A stretch of DNA of 34,791 nucleotides from an uncultured Lachnospiraceae bacterium (lineage in GTDB: Bacteria; Bacillota; Clostridia; Lachnospirales; Lachnospiraceae). The stretch covers positions 1 to 34,791 of the forward strand of contig CALWRQ010000016.1 of assembly GCA_944383965.1 (NCBI GenBank), written 5' to 3'. Each line of letters starts with the position of its first letter. Positions within the stretch are counted from its first letter, which is position 1. The position numbers and the translations under genes were made by a program. Positions 1 through 10,142 of the stretch are shown piece by piece. The notes under the pieces were generated by a model. That model was not told where the DNA came from. It made no database searches and worked only from the letters and a program-made list of their open reading frames with translations.

Positions 1-46
1 TGATACCCTTTTGCAACCTGTATAAAATTTTCAAAGTTCTTTCAAT

Positions 47-922
47 TTAGCCTTGACTTTTTATTTGCAGGCTTCGGAAGGCATCTTTGCACAGTTCCAG
101 CTTCACCAGTTCATTCTTCAGCATGTGGATCACGTAACGTACATTGGAAGGAACCGGATCCCCCTCACCGGACCAGTCAAAATAGACCCGGTTCAGCCGC
201 ATCCCCCACACGCCCTCCCGGAACAGATGACGTATGTAATACAGAAAAAGTCCGAGAATGATCAGCGCATTCCCCTGCCACAGCTTGTACAGACTCTCCA
301 GCTTCAGAAGATGGACAAAAAACAGGGTAATCAGCCAGTACCACAGGGGAAGGAGGGCAATGAGAGATACCAGTCTGCGCTGGCGGAACCGGGAGCTCTT
401 CCTCTCTCTGAGCAGCGTTCTGATAATCGGCACCGTAGCAATAACCCCATACGCCAGGTTGTAAACAGCCACCACAGAATATGCCATGGGGTCTCGTTTC
501 GGAATTTCCCTTGTCTGGCTCCACGGATAGATCATGCCGAAGCACACTGCCGGTACGAACAGAAGAATGCAGAACAGCCGGAACAGCCCGGGCCGCTTCC
601 GGTCCAGATGACAGAAGCAGAGGCTGAAAATCACCACGCAGGGCATGGCAAGATAGTACAGTACCGCAGTCATAACCGAATTGACCAGCTCATCCAGCAT
701 ATAGGCTTCCCGGAAAATCTCCAGCCGGATCCCGGAAAAAATTCCCCCATAATACAGATATTCCTTGAACACTCCCATGCTCAGCAGAAATCCGCAGATG
801 CACGCCCACTGATTCACCCTGTTTTTCGGACTGGAAAGATAGATCATAAAATAGAGCATCCAGATCAGAACAGTAAAAAGAAGCAGAATTTCTGCCGGCA
901 GTCCGGACTGTGCCATATCCAT
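47..922 (-). CDS. 7-helix membrane protein ending just after a histidine-kinase H-box (truncated sensor kinase?)
   Basis: A 291-residue membrane protein. Seven hydrophobic segments are visible, at about residues 10-30, 38-58, 77-103, 115-133, 147-170, 185-205 and 217-233. The cytosolic tail contains VIHMLKNELVKLE with His266. This looks like the phospho-accepting helix of sensor kinases with a 7TM input domain, but the protein stops 25 residues later, so no ATP-binding domain is present. The frame stays open beyond the TAA at 47-49 up to the window edge, so a nonsense mutation in a longer kinase gene cannot be excluded. The gene has its own promoter at 1031-1060 and lies downstream of the ATP synthase terminator. 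Membrane location is confident. The truncated-kinase reading is an inference; a genuine short receptor is the alternative. Confidence 0.6.
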   Translation of the reverse strand: MDMAQSGLPAEILLLFTVLIWMLYFMIYLSSPKNRVNQWACICGFLLSMGVFKEYLYYGGIFSGIRLEIFREAYMLDELVNSVMTAVLYYLAMPCVVIFSLCFCHLDRKRPGLFRLFCILLFVPAVCFGMIYPWSQTREIPKRDPMAYSVVAVYNLAYGVIATVPIIRTLLRERKSSRFRQRRLVSLIALLPLWYWLITLFFVHLLKLESLYKLWQGNALIILGLFLYYIRHLFREGVWGMRLNRVYFDWSGEGDPVPSNVRYVIHMLKNELVKLELCKDAFRSLQIKSQG

Positions 923-1030
923 TCCCCCCTCCGGAAATCCTCCCGGCTTTCCCTCTTTCGGTACGGACCTCCCGCAGAACCAAGGCAGAGCAAGATCTGC
1001 ACAGGCAGACTTTGCAAAGCATTATATTCA

Positions 1031-1060
1031 AGTATATCCTCCATCTTTCCGGCATGTCAA
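1031..1060 (-). promoter_or_regulatory. Sigma-A-type promoter of the 7-helix membrane protein
   Basis: On the minus strand TTGACA (1055-1060) is followed after 18 bp by TATACT (1031-1036). This is a near-consensus housekeeping promoter and would give a leader of about 100 nt before the start at 922. Confidence 0.6.
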
Positions 1061-1133
1061 TTCCTATTCCGAAAACGGAAAGTTTTTCCTACGTTTTTTG
1101 GGACGCTTAAGGTTTGGCCTGTCTGCCAGCATC

Positions 1134-1182
1134 AAAAAAGAGGGTTCCTCCGGTCCTTTCACGACCTTTGGAATCCCTCTTT
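1134..1182 (-). terminator. Terminator of the ATP synthase operon
   Basis: On the minus strand an AAAGAGGG arm followed by TTCC pairs with GG-AA-CCCTCTTT and runs into a T-tract. It lies 15 bp downstream of the atpC stop codon and closes the operon. Confidence 0.75.
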
Positions 1183-1196
1183 CTGTCCGGCTTTCA

Positions 1197-1610
1197 TCAG
1201 CCGTCATTATATCTGCTTCCCGCCCGAAGTCTGGAAGTGGCTCTGGCCAGAGCCGCCCGGGAAATATAATATTCCTCAATGCTCTGTTTCTGCCTCAGCT
1301 GTTCTTCCGCCCGTTCCTTTGCTTCCCTGGCCCGCTTCAGATCAATGTCTTCCGGACGCTCCACAGAATCCGCCAGCACGGTTACACGGTTATTGATGAT
1401 CTGGGCAAAGCCGCCCCCCACGATCGCCCTGTGTTCCTCTCCGTCCGGAGTCTGAAATCTCATTTCACCGGGCACAATGGCAATCATCAGGTCGCTGTGA
1501 TGGGGAAGGATGCAGATCTCTCCGTCTTTCATGGGCAGAACGATCTTCGTTCCTCTGCCTCCGTAGAAGTCCTTGTCACTGGCAACGATATGCAGACCGA
1601 ATGTTTCCAT
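1197..1610 (-). CDS. atpC: F1Fo ATP synthase epsilon subunit
   Basis: A 137-residue epsilon subunit of the F1 central stalk. The N-terminal beta-sandwich is recognisable by the ILPHHSDLMIAIVPGE stretch and by GGGFAQIINNRVTVLADSVE. The last 40 residues form a charged helical region, typical of the ATP-sensing C-terminal hairpin that restrains ATP hydrolysis in bacterial enzymes. The length is normal for the family. The gene starts 3 nt after the atpD stop and is the last gene of the atp operon, followed by a clear terminator. Confidence 0.95.
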   Translation of the reverse strand: METFGLHIVASDKDFYGGRGTKIVLPMKDGEICILPHHSDLMIAIVPGEMRFQTPDGEEHRAIVGGGFAQIINNRVTVLADSVERPEDIDLKRAREAKERAEEQLRQKQSIEEYYISRAALARATSRLRAGSRYNDG

Positions 1611-1613
1611 AGG

Positions 1614-3008
<1,395 letters not shown>

Positions 3009-3911
3009 CTACCGCCTCTTCTTTTTCTGCGCCTTCGCCCCGCTGATCACCTCGGTGATCTCCTGGGTAATGGCTGCCTGACGCACCCGGTTGTACTGGA
3101 TGGACAGATTTTTCAGCATTTCATCCGCACTGGATGTGGCCGCCTCCATGGCCATCATACGGGAATTGTGCTCACTGGCATAGGATTCCACCAGGCAGCT
3201 GTAGATCATGCCGCTTAAATAATTGGGCACAATACTGTCGATCACCGCATGGGGGGATGGGGTGAACTGAATCTCCTCCTGGTGAACCAGAGCCAGATCC
3301 TTTGTGATCTGAGGATCACTGAAAGTTACTTTATTCAGCGGCAGAAGCTGTTCTACTTCCGCCTCCATAGTCACGGAGTTGACCATCTGAGTATAAATGA
3401 TATACACCTCATCCAGCTCTCCCGTAAGGTACAGGTCGATCATTCTTTCCGAGATCACCCGGGCGCGGTGCATGGTCGGCTTCTGGACCGTATAGCGGAA
3501 ATCAGTATCCACTTCCACCTTCTTTTTCGCAAAATACTGACGGCCCACTTCGCCGAGAACGAACAGCCGGCAGCTGCCCGGGGCCTCCATCCTCTCCTCG
3601 GCAGCCTTGAACACATTGTGATTATAAGCTCCGGCCAGTCCCTTGTCCCCCGATACCAGGATATAGCCCCGTTTTCTGTCCTCCGGCTTTACCTGGCCCC
3701 TGGTGTCAAAATACCGGTGCTCCATATCCGGCACATGGCGCAGAACCCTGGCAATGGCGGACCGGAGAGCGAAAAAATAAGGTTCCGTATCCGCCAGCAC
3801 CTTTTTCGCACGCTTCAGCTTGGAAGATGAGATCATGTACATGGCGCTGGTGATCTTTCTTGTATCCTGTACGCTCCTGATACGGTTCTGAATTTCCTTC
3901 GCATTTGCCAT
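3009..3911 (-). CDS. atpG: F1Fo ATP synthase gamma subunit
   Basis: A 300-residue gamma subunit, the rotor shaft inside the F1 hexamer. The N-terminal coiled-coil helix contains RIRSVQDTRKITSAMYMIS, the classical gamma signature. The middle carries GDKGLAGAYNHNV. The C-terminal helix has SSADEMLKNLSIQYNRVRQAAITQEI, which matches the family signature for the second coiled-coil strand. The length is slightly above the E. coli protein, as is usual in Clostridia. It lies 4 nt downstream of atpA. Confidence 0.97.
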   Translation of the reverse strand: MANAKEIQNRIRSVQDTRKITSAMYMISSSKLKRAKKVLADTEPYFFALRSAIARVLRHVPDMEHRYFDTRGQVKPEDRKRGYILVSGDKGLAGAYNHNVFKAAEERMEAPGSCRLFVLGEVGRQYFAKKKVEVDTDFRYTVQKPTMHRARVISERMIDLYLTGELDEVYIIYTQMVNSVTMEAEVEQLLPLNKVTFSDPQITKDLALVHQEEIQFTPSPHAVIDSIVPNYLSGMIYSCLVESYASEHNSRMMAMEAATSSADEMLKNLSIQYNRVRQAAITQEITEVISGAKAQKKKRR

Positions 3912-3915
3912 ATGA

Positions 3916-5424
3916 TCACCTGCTCTTCTTTAAAAACTCTTTCGCCGCCTCAATGATCCTGTCTCCTGTCTCATCTGTGAGGACCTTCGTCTCCTCCAGT
4001 TCCTGCCCGATCTCCGGATACTTCTGATCAATATAATCAAGCATCTCCATCTGAACCTTCTTCAGTTCCCGTTCATCCACATCCACCAGCACTTTGTGGG
4101 TCGCTGTCCACAATGTGATCACCTGACGGTGCATGGAAAGGGGCTGGCTCTGAGGCTGTTTTAAAAGTTCCATCAGGCATTTGCCGTACCGCAGCTGTGC
4201 TTTGGTGGCCTCATCCAGATCAGAGCTGAACTGGGTAAATACCTCCATTTCCCGGAACTGAGCCAGATCCACTCTCAGACTTCCGCTGGCCTTCTTCATG
4301 GCCTTTGTCTGAGCCGCTCCTCCCACACGGGATACGGAAAGTCCCACATTGACTGCAGGGCGGTTTCCTGCAAAGAACAGGTCGCTTTCCAGAAAGATCT
4401 GACCGTCTGTAATGGAGATCACATTGGTGGGAATGTAGGCGGACACGTCACCTGCCTGCGTCTCAATAATGGGCAGAGCCGTAATGGATCCGCCTCCCAG
4501 CTCATCGCTCAGCCTGCTGGACCGCTCCAGCAGTCTGGAATGAAGATAGAATACATCTCCCGGGTAAGCTTCCCGGCCGGGAGAACGCTCCAGAAGCAGA
4601 GACAGCGCGCGGTATGCCACCGCATGTTTGGACAGATCATCATAAACAATCAGCACATCTCTGCCTTTGTGCATGAAATATTCCGCCAGCGCCGTAGCTG
4701 CATAGGGAATGATGTACTGCATGGGCGCGCTCTCGCTGGCCGTAGCGGAAAACACGGTGGTGTACTCCATGGCTCCGTGCTTTTCCAGAGTGGAAACCAG
4801 CTTGGCCACTGTAGAAGCCTTCTGTCCGATTGCTACATAAATGCAGAGCACTCCGTTTCCCTTCTGATTCAGAATGGCGTCCGTAGCGATGGCAGTTTTT
4901 CCTGTCTGCCGGTCTCCGATGATCAGCTCTCTCTGTCCCCGTCCGATGGGGAACATGGAGTCAATGGCCAGAATTCCCGTAGCCATAGGTTCGGACACCG
5001 ATTTCCTTTCCACGATTCCGGGAGCTTCCTGTTCCACCGGGCGATAGCCTTCTTCCTGAATGTCTCCTTTTCCGTCAATAGGCGCTCCCAGGGCATTCAG
5101 CACCCTGCCGATAAAACCGTCTCCCACAGGAACTCCCGCTTTCTTTCTGGTCCTGTATACCTTGGATCCTTCCCGTATTTCCCGGTCATGGCCGAAAATG
5201 ATCACACCGATCTCATTTCTGCGGATATCCTGCACCATTCCTTTGACGCCGCACTGAAAGGTCACGATCTCTCCGTACATGGCATGGTCGATTCCGTAGA
5301 TCGTGGCAATCCCGTCGCCTACGCTGATCACCTCTCCCACATCCTGAGGAGAGACTTCCATATCAAACTGTTCGATCTCCTGACGGAGGATCGAAATAAT
5401 TTCCTCTGAATTTACTGTGCTCAT
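3916..5424 (-). CDS. atpA: F1Fo ATP synthase alpha subunit
   Basis: A 502-residue non-catalytic alpha subunit of F1. The nucleotide-binding P-loop GDRQTGKT lies at residues 170-177. The conserved [27 protein letters not shown] block and the [10 protein letters not shown] motif with the arginine finger follow. The N-terminal residues 1-25 form the helix that contacts the delta subunit. The length matches the family norm. The atpH stop is 7 nt upstream, so the ribosome site lies inside atpH. Confidence 0.98.
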   Translation of the reverse strand: MSTVNSEEIISILRQEIEQFDMEVSPQDVGEVISVGDGIATIYGIDHAMYGEIVTFQCGVKGMVQDIRRNEIGVIIFGHDREIREGSKVYRTRKKAGVPVGDGFIGRVLNALGAPIDGKGDIQEEGYRPVEQEAPGIVERKSVSEPMATGILAIDSMFPIGRGQRELIIGDRQTGKTAIATDAILNQKGNGVLCIYVAIGQKASTVAKLVSTLEKHGAMEYTTVFSATASESAPMQYIIPYAATALAEYFMHKGRDVLIVYDDLSKHAVAYRALSLLLERSPGREAYPGDVFYLHSRLLERSSRLSDELGGGSITALPIIETQAGDVSAYIPTNVISITDGQIFLESDLFFAGNRPAVNVGLSVSRVGGAAQTKAMKKASGSLRVDLAQFREMEVFTQFSSDLDEATKAQLRYGKCLMELLKQPQSQPLSMHRQVITLWTATHKVLVDVDERELKKVQMEMLDYIDQKYPEIGQELEETKVLTDETGDRIIEAAKEFLKKSR

Positions 5425-5431
5425 TTCTTTT

Positions 5432-5935
5432 TCACCTCCGGGTCAGTTTTTCTTCCAGACGTTCCAGCCGGCCTTTCAGGCTGCAGTCTGTCTCCTGGCC
5501 GGCTGCTTCAATCCGGAAGCCGCCGATCAGGCTTTTATCCTGTTTCATTTCCAATATTACCGTCTCTGCCTGGTAGCGCTCCTTCAGCAGATTCCTGATT
5601 CCTTCCTTCTGTCTCTCATCCGGCTCGGTCACATAAGTAAGCCGCGCTTCCAGGATCCCGTGCTTTTCGTTGTATATTTTCCGGTATGCCTGAAAAATAT
5701 CATCCAGCATATCTCCGTTTCCATGTCTGCAGACCACTTTCAGGAAATTCCTGATCTCTTCCGGAAAGATCCTGTCCACGGCCCGTTCCTTTTCCTCCCT
5801 GGAAATCACCGGGCTGCAAAGTACTTTCCCGATCTGAGGAACCGCCCGGATCACTTCCTGCGCTTCCAGGATACTTCTCTCCGGCAGATGCAGGCTGCAG
5901 AGAACGGTTCCATAACACATTGCTGTCTCTGTCAT
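5432..5935 (-). CDS. atpH: F1Fo ATP synthase delta subunit
   Basis: A 167-residue delta (OSCP-type) subunit that ties the peripheral stalk to the top of F1. Sequence identity in this family is low, so the call rests on size, position between atpF and atpA, and recognisable elements. These are an N-terminal helical domain ([12 protein letters not shown]) and the C-terminal [20 protein letters not shown] region, which matches the usual GG-x-R-x-E end motif. Its start overlaps the atpF stop by 4 nt, indicating coupled translation. Confidence 0.93.
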   Translation of the reverse strand: MTETAMCYGTVLCSLHLPERSILEAQEVIRAVPQIGKVLCSPVISREEKERAVDRIFPEEIRNFLKVVCRHGNGDMLDDIFQAYRKIYNEKHGILEARLTYVTEPDERQKEGIRNLLKERYQAETVILEMKQDKSLIGGFRIEAAGQETDCSLKGRLERLEEKLTRR

Positions 5936-6414
5936 CCTTCTTCTCCTGTCTTTTTCAGCAGGCTGTCATACATCCGGCCGTCTGCCTCCGGATCTCCTCC
6001 GGAAAGCAGTTTTTTTGCAGCCTGAATCGCCAGCAGGCCGATTTCTGCCTTTGCTCCGTCCAGAGCCTTGTCATGCTCCTGTTCTGCTTCCCGTCTGGCC
6101 TTCTCAAGCACTTGTCTGGCCTGGTCTCCTGCTTCCTGCATCATCCGCTCGCCCTCTGCCCTGGCACCGGCCCTGGCTTCCTCCAGAATCCTCTGCGCCT
6201 CATCGTCGGCATGGCTCAGAGCATCTTCATAGCGTTTCTTCAGTTCCTGGCTCTCCGCTTCATTTCTTCTGGCATTTTCCAGAGAACCTTCAATAAGGGC
6301 CTTTCTCTGATCCATAATGGAAGTCACCGGCCCGATGAGATACTTTTTCAGCAGCACATAAAGGATGATCAGGTTGATGATGGTCCACACAAGATTCATG
6401 TTTATGCTGAGCAT
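5932..6414 (-). CDS. atpF: F1Fo ATP synthase b subunit
   Basis: A 160-residue b subunit of the peripheral stalk. A single N-terminal membrane helix (about residues 6-22, LVWTIINLIILYVLLKK) is followed by a very long charged helix rich in Ala, Glu, Arg and Gln, which dimerises as a right-handed coiled coil. The end binds delta and F1. There is one b gene only, not the b/b' pair of photosynthetic bacteria. It lies 27 nt downstream of atpE. Confidence 0.95.
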   Translation of the reverse strand: MLSINMNLVWTIINLIILYVLLKKYLIGPVTSIMDQRKALIEGSLENARRNEAESQELKKRYEDALSHADDEAQRILEEARAGARAEGERMMQEAGDQARQVLEKARREAEQEHDKALDGAKAEIGLLAIQAAKKLLSGGDPEADGRMYDSLLKKTGEEG

Positions 6415-6441
6415 CGTTTCCCCTCCTCCTCTCTGTGATGA

Positions 6442-6660
6442 TTATAAAGTGAAGATAATAAGAAGAGCTACTACAAATCCGTAAATAGCTGTTGCCTCTG
6501 CCAGCGCGCACCCAAGAAGAAGGGCTTTGCTGATCTTGCTCTCTGCTTCCGGCTGTCTTGCGATAGCGTCCACTGCTTTATAGGTTGCCAGGCCGATTCC
6601 GACTCCTGCTCCGATACCTGTTAATGCTGCTACTGCTGCTCCGATTGCTACTGTTGACAT
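6442..6660 (-). CDS. atpE: F1Fo ATP synthase c subunit (membrane rotor ring)
   Basis: A 72-residue c subunit made of two membrane helices joined by the polar loop ARQPEAES. The ion-carrying carboxylate is Glu55 in helix 2 (LAEATAIYG). Sodium-type c subunits such as those of Propionigenium and Ilyobacter carry a Gln in helix 1 and a Ser directly after the Glu. Here the aligned positions are Ile22 and Ala56. This argues for proton coupling, although Thr57 is retained. The short protein without a C-terminal tail is normal for Clostridia. Confidence 0.96.
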   Translation of the reverse strand: MSTVAIGAAVAALTGIGAGVGIGLATYKAVDAIARQPEAESKISKALLLGCALAEATAIYGFVVALLIIFTL

Positions 6661-6702
6661 AATGATGATCTCCTTTTCTTTTTTCTGATTTTGTTCCCTT
6701 TT

Positions 6703-7425
6703 TTACTCGATTGCTTCTTTAATAAAAAGCGATGTCAGAAAGACAAACACATAGGCCTGAATCAGGCCGTCAAAAATATCAAAATAACAGCTGAACGGCA
6801 CCGGGACCGCTACCGGGCACACGATTTTGATCAGCTCCATGACCACATAAGCTCCCAGCACGTTTCCGAACAGTCGCATGCACAGGGATACGGGCCGTAT
6901 GAAAATCTCAAGGATATTGATCGGAGTGATCAGGGGAATGGGCTCCGCAAAGCTTTTCAGCCATTTTTTCAGCCCTTTCTTGTGAAAGCCCGCATATTCG
7001 ATCACTGCAATGCTGCAGATCGCCAGACCTGCCGTCACGTTAATATCCTTGGTCGGCGGGGTAAAGCCAAGCAGGCCGATCAGGTTGGCAATTCCTATGT
7101 AAACAGCCACCGTGATCAGATAGGGGATATATCCCGCCCCCTCTTCTCCCAGAAGGTCCTGAAAAAAATCCCGCAAGAACCCAATGCCTGTCTCCAGTAC
7201 GAGCTGTTTCCTTCCCACATTTTCCACCCGCAGTCCGCGGACAAACACAATGGACGCGACAGTCAGAGCCGCCATGATGATCCAGGTGACCACCACTGAT
7301 TCTCCCACCGGTATTCCTCCAAACACGGGAATTTCAAATGCTGTCTTGGAATTCAGCTCTTCCACTATTTTTTCCGCTATATCCGTATGGCATCCTTCCT
7401 CTCTCCCCTTCCGGGCATTGTTCAC
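6703..7425 (-). CDS. atpB: F1Fo ATP synthase a subunit (stator ion channel)
   Basis: A 240-residue a subunit with five to six hydrophobic helices. The essential arginine is Arg184 in SLCMRLFGNVLGAYVVMELI, which faces the c ring. EPIPLITPINILEIF is the other family hallmark. It is the first gene of the operon and no atpI precedes it. The start is uncertain: the first in-frame start is a GTG at 7425 with only an A-rich ribosome site, and the roughly 25 residues that follow are poorly conserved. A strong GAGAGGAAGG sequence further in serves no good in-frame start. Confidence 0.93.
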   Translation of the reverse strand: MNNARKGREEGCHTDIAEKIVEELNSKTAFEIPVFGGIPVGESVVVTWIIMAALTVASIVFVRGLRVENVGRKQLVLETGIGFLRDFFQDLLGEEGAGYIPYLITVAVYIGIANLIGLLGFTPPTKDINVTAGLAICSIAVIEYAGFHKKGLKKWLKSFAEPIPLITPINILEIFIRPVSLCMRLFGNVLGAYVVMELIKIVCPVAVPVPFSCYFDIFDGLIQAYVFVFLTSLFIKEAIE

Positions 7426-7448
7426 TTTTTTTCTCTTGTGACATCCTA

Positions 7449-7513
7449 AGTATAATCATTAAAAACATAATATCCAATATATAATTTTTATGATATAATA
7501 ACATTCATGTTAT
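7449..7513. promoter_or_regulatory. Divergent control region between atp operon and LysR gene
   Basis: This AT-rich spacer separates atpB (-) from the LysR gene (+). On the minus strand a TATACT -10 candidate lies at 7449-7454, with only a weak -35. At 7498-7513 there is a perfect inverted repeat, ATAACA-TTCA-TGTTAT, of the interrupted-dyad type bound by LysR regulators. It lies about 30 bp upstream of the LysR start. Autoregulation is the simplest reading; an effect on the atp operon is possible but unproven. Confidence 0.45.
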
Positions 7514-7542
7514 GATTGTCTATTTTGACGGAAAGGGGAACT

Positions 7543-8421
7543 ATGGAACTACTTCAATTTCGCTATTTTATCACAGCAGCCAAATATGAGAACATGACCA
7601 AAGCGGCAGATGAACTTCACATCGCCCAGCCTGCCCTTTCTCAGTCCATCAAACGCCTGGAAAATGAGCTTGGTGTGGAGCTGTTCGACCGCTCCAGGCA
7701 CCGGATTACACTGAATGAACACGGTCGGCTTCTGCAGAAAAAGCTCCTGCCTATCCTTCATTCCATAGATGGTCTTCAGACAGAACTGCAGGAATCCCAG
7801 TACAGTTCCGATCATCTGATCCGGCTGAACCTGATGGCCGCTTCCTCCTATGTGACCAACTGCATCATCGCCTATAAAGCCGCCCACCCGGATGTCAGCT
7901 TTATTCTGTCCCAGAAAGATCCCGATGAGCTGATCGATATCCATGTTTCTTCTCTGATCGGCACAGTTCCCAGCTGCGATGACAACACGGTCATTCTGGA
8001 AGAAGAGTTTTTCATGGCGGTTCCCGCTTCCTCCCGGTTCGCCTCTCAGTCCTATATCCGTCTCTCCGACATGGCTCATGAAGATTTTATCAGTCTGGAC
8101 AAATCCCGGCTGATCCGGGCCTTCTGCGATGCCTTCTGCCAGAGTGCCGGATTCACCCCTCACATTATTTTTGAGAGCGACAATCCGGAATCGGTTAAAA
8201 ACCTGACTGTAGCCGGCCTGGGCATTGCTTTCTGGCCCATCAAATCCTGGGGAAGACTCTACACCAAATCCGCTGTTCTTCTGCCCATCCGCGATCCCGT
8301 CTGCAAGCGGTCCATCCTGTTTACCATCTACAGTCACGGAAAGAAAAATCCGGCTGTACGGGATTTTTACCGTTTTCTCTGTACTTACGCCCAGACAGGA
8401 GGAAGCGGCGGACAGATCTAG
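7543..8421 (+). CDS. LysR-family transcriptional regulator (divergent from atp operon)
   Basis: A 292-residue LysR-type regulator. The N-terminal winged helix-turn-helix (residues 1-60) reads AAKYENMTKAADELHIAQPALSQSIKRLENELG, with the usual FDR-x-RHRI wing. Residues from about 90 form the two-lobed effector domain. The ATG at 7543 is chosen because GAAAGGGG precedes it by 4-5 nt; an upstream in-frame TTG at 7516 has no ribosome site. The inducer cannot be read from the sequence. The only direct neighbours are the divergent atp operon and a DUF1836 gene, so no metabolic target is obvious. Confidence 0.9.
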   Translation: MELLQFRYFITAAKYENMTKAADELHIAQPALSQSIKRLENELGVELFDRSRHRITLNEHGRLLQKKLLPILHSIDGLQTELQESQYSSDHLIRLNLMAASSYVTNCIIAYKAAHPDVSFILSQKDPDELIDIHVSSLIGTVPSCDDNTVILEEEFFMAVPASSRFASQSYIRLSDMAHEDFISLDKSRLIRAFCDAFCQSAGFTPHIIFESDNPESVKNLTVAGLGIAFWPIKSWGRLYTKSAVLLPIRDPVCKRSILFTIYSHGKKNPAVRDFYRFLCTYAQTGGSGGQI

Positions 8422-8445
8422 GATCCAATCCGAGTGCTTTTCCTC

Positions 8446-8474
8446 TTGTCATCTGGTTTTGAATACTATATAAT
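8446..8474 (+). promoter_or_regulatory. Promoter of the DUF1836 gene
   Basis: TTGTCA (8446-8451), a 17-bp spacer and a perfect TATAAT (8469-8474) lie just upstream of the start at 8494. The leader would be about 13 nt, carrying only the GAGGTG ribosome site. Confidence 0.7.
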
Positions 8475-8493
8475 AGAGACATGAGGTGACAAC

Positions 8494-9111
8494 ATGAAAA
8501 CGAATGAAGAACGATTCAGCGAGATGCTGGAACATCTCGGCCGCCTGTCCCATATACAGACTTCTCAGATTCCGGAGATTCCCCTATATATGGACCAGGT
8601 GACCACCTTTATGGAGGAGCATCTGCGGGATTTCAAGCGGAACGATGCGGATAAGGTCCTCACCAAGACCATGATCAATAACTACGCGAAGAACAATCTT
8701 CTTCCGCCGCCGGACCGGAAAAAATACTCCAAGGATCATATGCTCCTGCTCATATTCATCTATTATTATAAGAATCTGCTTTCTATCACCGATATCGATA
8801 CTCTGCTTTCTCCCATTACGGAGAAGCACTTCCGAACCGATTCTCCGGTGACCCTGGCAGATATTTATAATGAAATCTTCTCCCTTCGGGATGATCAGAA
8901 AGACCGGCTGATGGAAGATGTAAAGCAGAAATTTGTCTCTGCAGAGAACACTTTTGCCGATGCTCCGGAAGACGAGCGGGAATTTTTACGGCTTTTCTGT
9001 TTTATCAGTGAACTGGCTTTCGACGTCTATCTGAAAAAGCAGATGATTGAAACCATGATCGACCAGCTGCGGGAAGAAGCTGCTCCGGTCAAAGACAGGA
9101 AAAAGAAATAA
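8494..9111 (+). CDS. DUF1836 domain protein
   Basis: A 205-residue soluble protein of the DUF1836 family, widespread in Firmicutes. The family hallmark is visible at about residues 62-88: LTKTMINNYAKNNLLPPPDRKKYSKDH, split here only for description. The region looks like a MerR-type helix-turn-helix followed by an all-helical domain. The molecular role is not established; a DNA-binding or regulatory role is often assumed. No signal peptide or membrane segment is seen. The gene has its own promoter and a strong terminator directly behind it, so it is a single-gene unit. Confidence 0.85.
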   Translation: MKTNEERFSEMLEHLGRLSHIQTSQIPEIPLYMDQVTTFMEEHLRDFKRNDADKVLTKTMINNYAKNNLLPPPDRKKYSKDHMLLLIFIYYYKNLLSITDIDTLLSPITEKHFRTDSPVTLADIYNEIFSLRDDQKDRLMEDVKQKFVSAENTFADAPEDEREFLRLFCFISELAFDVYLKKQMIETMIDQLREEAAPVKDRKKK

Positions 9112-9124
9112 TCCGAACAGAATC

Positions 9125-9161
9125 AAAGAAGCTGATGCCTTTTCTCTGCATCAGCTTCTTT
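9125..9161. terminator. Bidirectional terminator between DUF1836 and flavodoxin genes
   Basis: A perfect 14-bp stem pairs AAAGAAGCTGATGC (9125-9138) with its complement at 9148-9161, with a 9-nt loop. A T-run follows on the plus strand and the A-run on the left serves the minus strand. It closes the DUF1836 gene and the convergent MarR-flavodoxin operon. Confidence 0.9.
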
Positions 9162-9168
9162 TTCCGTT

Positions 9169-9693
9169 CTACATTCCCGGCACGTTTCCGGCCGCCAGCT
9201 CGGCCGCATTTCCCGCCGCCGCCAGATCGGACTGATCCGGATGGCTCAGAGCCCGGTCAAAATTCTCCAGCCGTCCTTTCAGTGCCTTATCCTCCGGATT
9301 CTGCTCCAGCCCTGCCTGAAAGCGGTCTCTCACAGCCTGCGGCATCCGTCCCTGGCACATGAATGTACCGGCCACACAGTTGGACGGATCCAGATGTCCC
9401 TGCACACGCCCCAGGACCTTTTCAAAATAAGACGGACTGCCTCCGAAGCCGGCCGTCCCGAACAGAAACACCCTCTGGCCCTTCAGGCTCTCAAGGTAGG
9501 CAGCCACATCCTGGCTGCAGTCTCCCTTATCCGTCCAGAATCCCACGCAGATCAGATCCCCTTCTCTCTCTCCCTCTTCCGGGCGGACCGGTCCGATACA
9601 CTCCATTCCCTTCTCCCGGAGTCTGTCTCTCACTGCTTCCGCCAGAGCATATGTATTTCCCGTTCTGCTGCTGCAAATAATTCTACAGATCAT
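9169..9693 (-). CDS. Flavodoxin-family protein (Flavodoxin_4-like, BilS-like)
   Basis: A 174-residue flavodoxin-like electron carrier. The FMN phosphate loop SSRTGNTYALAE is at residues 8-19. GFWTDKGDC and FLFGTAGFGGS supply the isoalloxazine-binding loops. NCVAGTFMCQGRMPQAVRDRF and the ending ALSHPDQ match the clostridial Flavodoxin_4 type. It overlaps the end of the MarR gene by 11 nt, with AAGGAGG inside that gene, so the two are co-expressed. A MarR plus small flavodoxin pair recalls bilQ and bilS of bilirubin-reducing gut bacteria, but no BilR-type reductase lies next to it. The redox partner is therefore unknown. Confidence 0.85.
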   Translation of the reverse strand: MICRIICSSRTGNTYALAEAVRDRLREKGMECIGPVRPEEGEREGDLICVGFWTDKGDCSQDVAAYLESLKGQRVFLFGTAGFGGSPSYFEKVLGRVQGHLDPSNCVAGTFMCQGRMPQAVRDRFQAGLEQNPEDKALKGRLENFDRALSHPDQSDLAAAGNAAELAAGNVPGM

Positions 9694-10114
9694 TTTTCTT
9701 CCTCCTTCTTTCTTCCGCGATTTTCTCCAGAAGCCTCAAAAGCTCCTGTTGTTCCTGTTCCGTCAGCGTTCCGGCTGCCATCCGATCCCAGTCTCCAAAC
9801 AGCTTCCGGCTGGTCTCAAAGGCATTCCTTCCCTTTTCTGTCAGATTCAGGCAGACCGCCCTTTTGTCCTCGCTTCGCCTCTCCCGGACTGCAAAGCCGG
9901 AAGATACCAGCTTTTCCATGGACCGTGTCACATGGCCTCCGTCAAATTCCAGGGCCTCCGCCAGTTCCCCCGGACTGCATCCCGGATGATTTCCTATATA
10001 CAGAATAAAATACAGAAGTCCCTTGGTCAGCCCCATCTGCTGCAGGCGCCTGTCACAGAACTGATCAAAATCCCTGTGCAGCGTCTTTATGTAAAATGAA
10101 ATCGTCTTTTTCAT
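9683..10114 (-). CDS. MarR-family transcriptional regulator
   Basis: A 143-residue MarR-type winged-helix repressor. The DNA-reading part is GCSPGELAEALEFDGGHVTRSMEKLVSSGFAVRERRSEDKRA, with the family wing D-K-R-A. N- and C-terminal helices would form the dimer interface. The start at 10114 is chosen because it follows GGGAGGA. A longer reading from 10144 would begin inside the promoter's -10 box. The gene leads a two-gene operon with the flavodoxin. A TTGAC-AAA-GTCAA palindrome on its promoter suggests autorepression, relieved by an unknown small ligand or redox signal. Confidence 0.88.
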   Translation of the reverse strand: MKKTISFYIKTLHRDFDQFCDRRLQQMGLTKGLLYFILYIGNHPGCSPGELAEALEFDGGHVTRSMEKLVSSGFAVRERRSEDKRAVCLNLTEKGRNAFETSRKLFGDWDRMAAGTLTEQEQQELLRLLEKIAEERRRKKNDL

Positions 10115-10142
10115 AGCTCCTCCCGATTTTGCTGTTTTTCTC

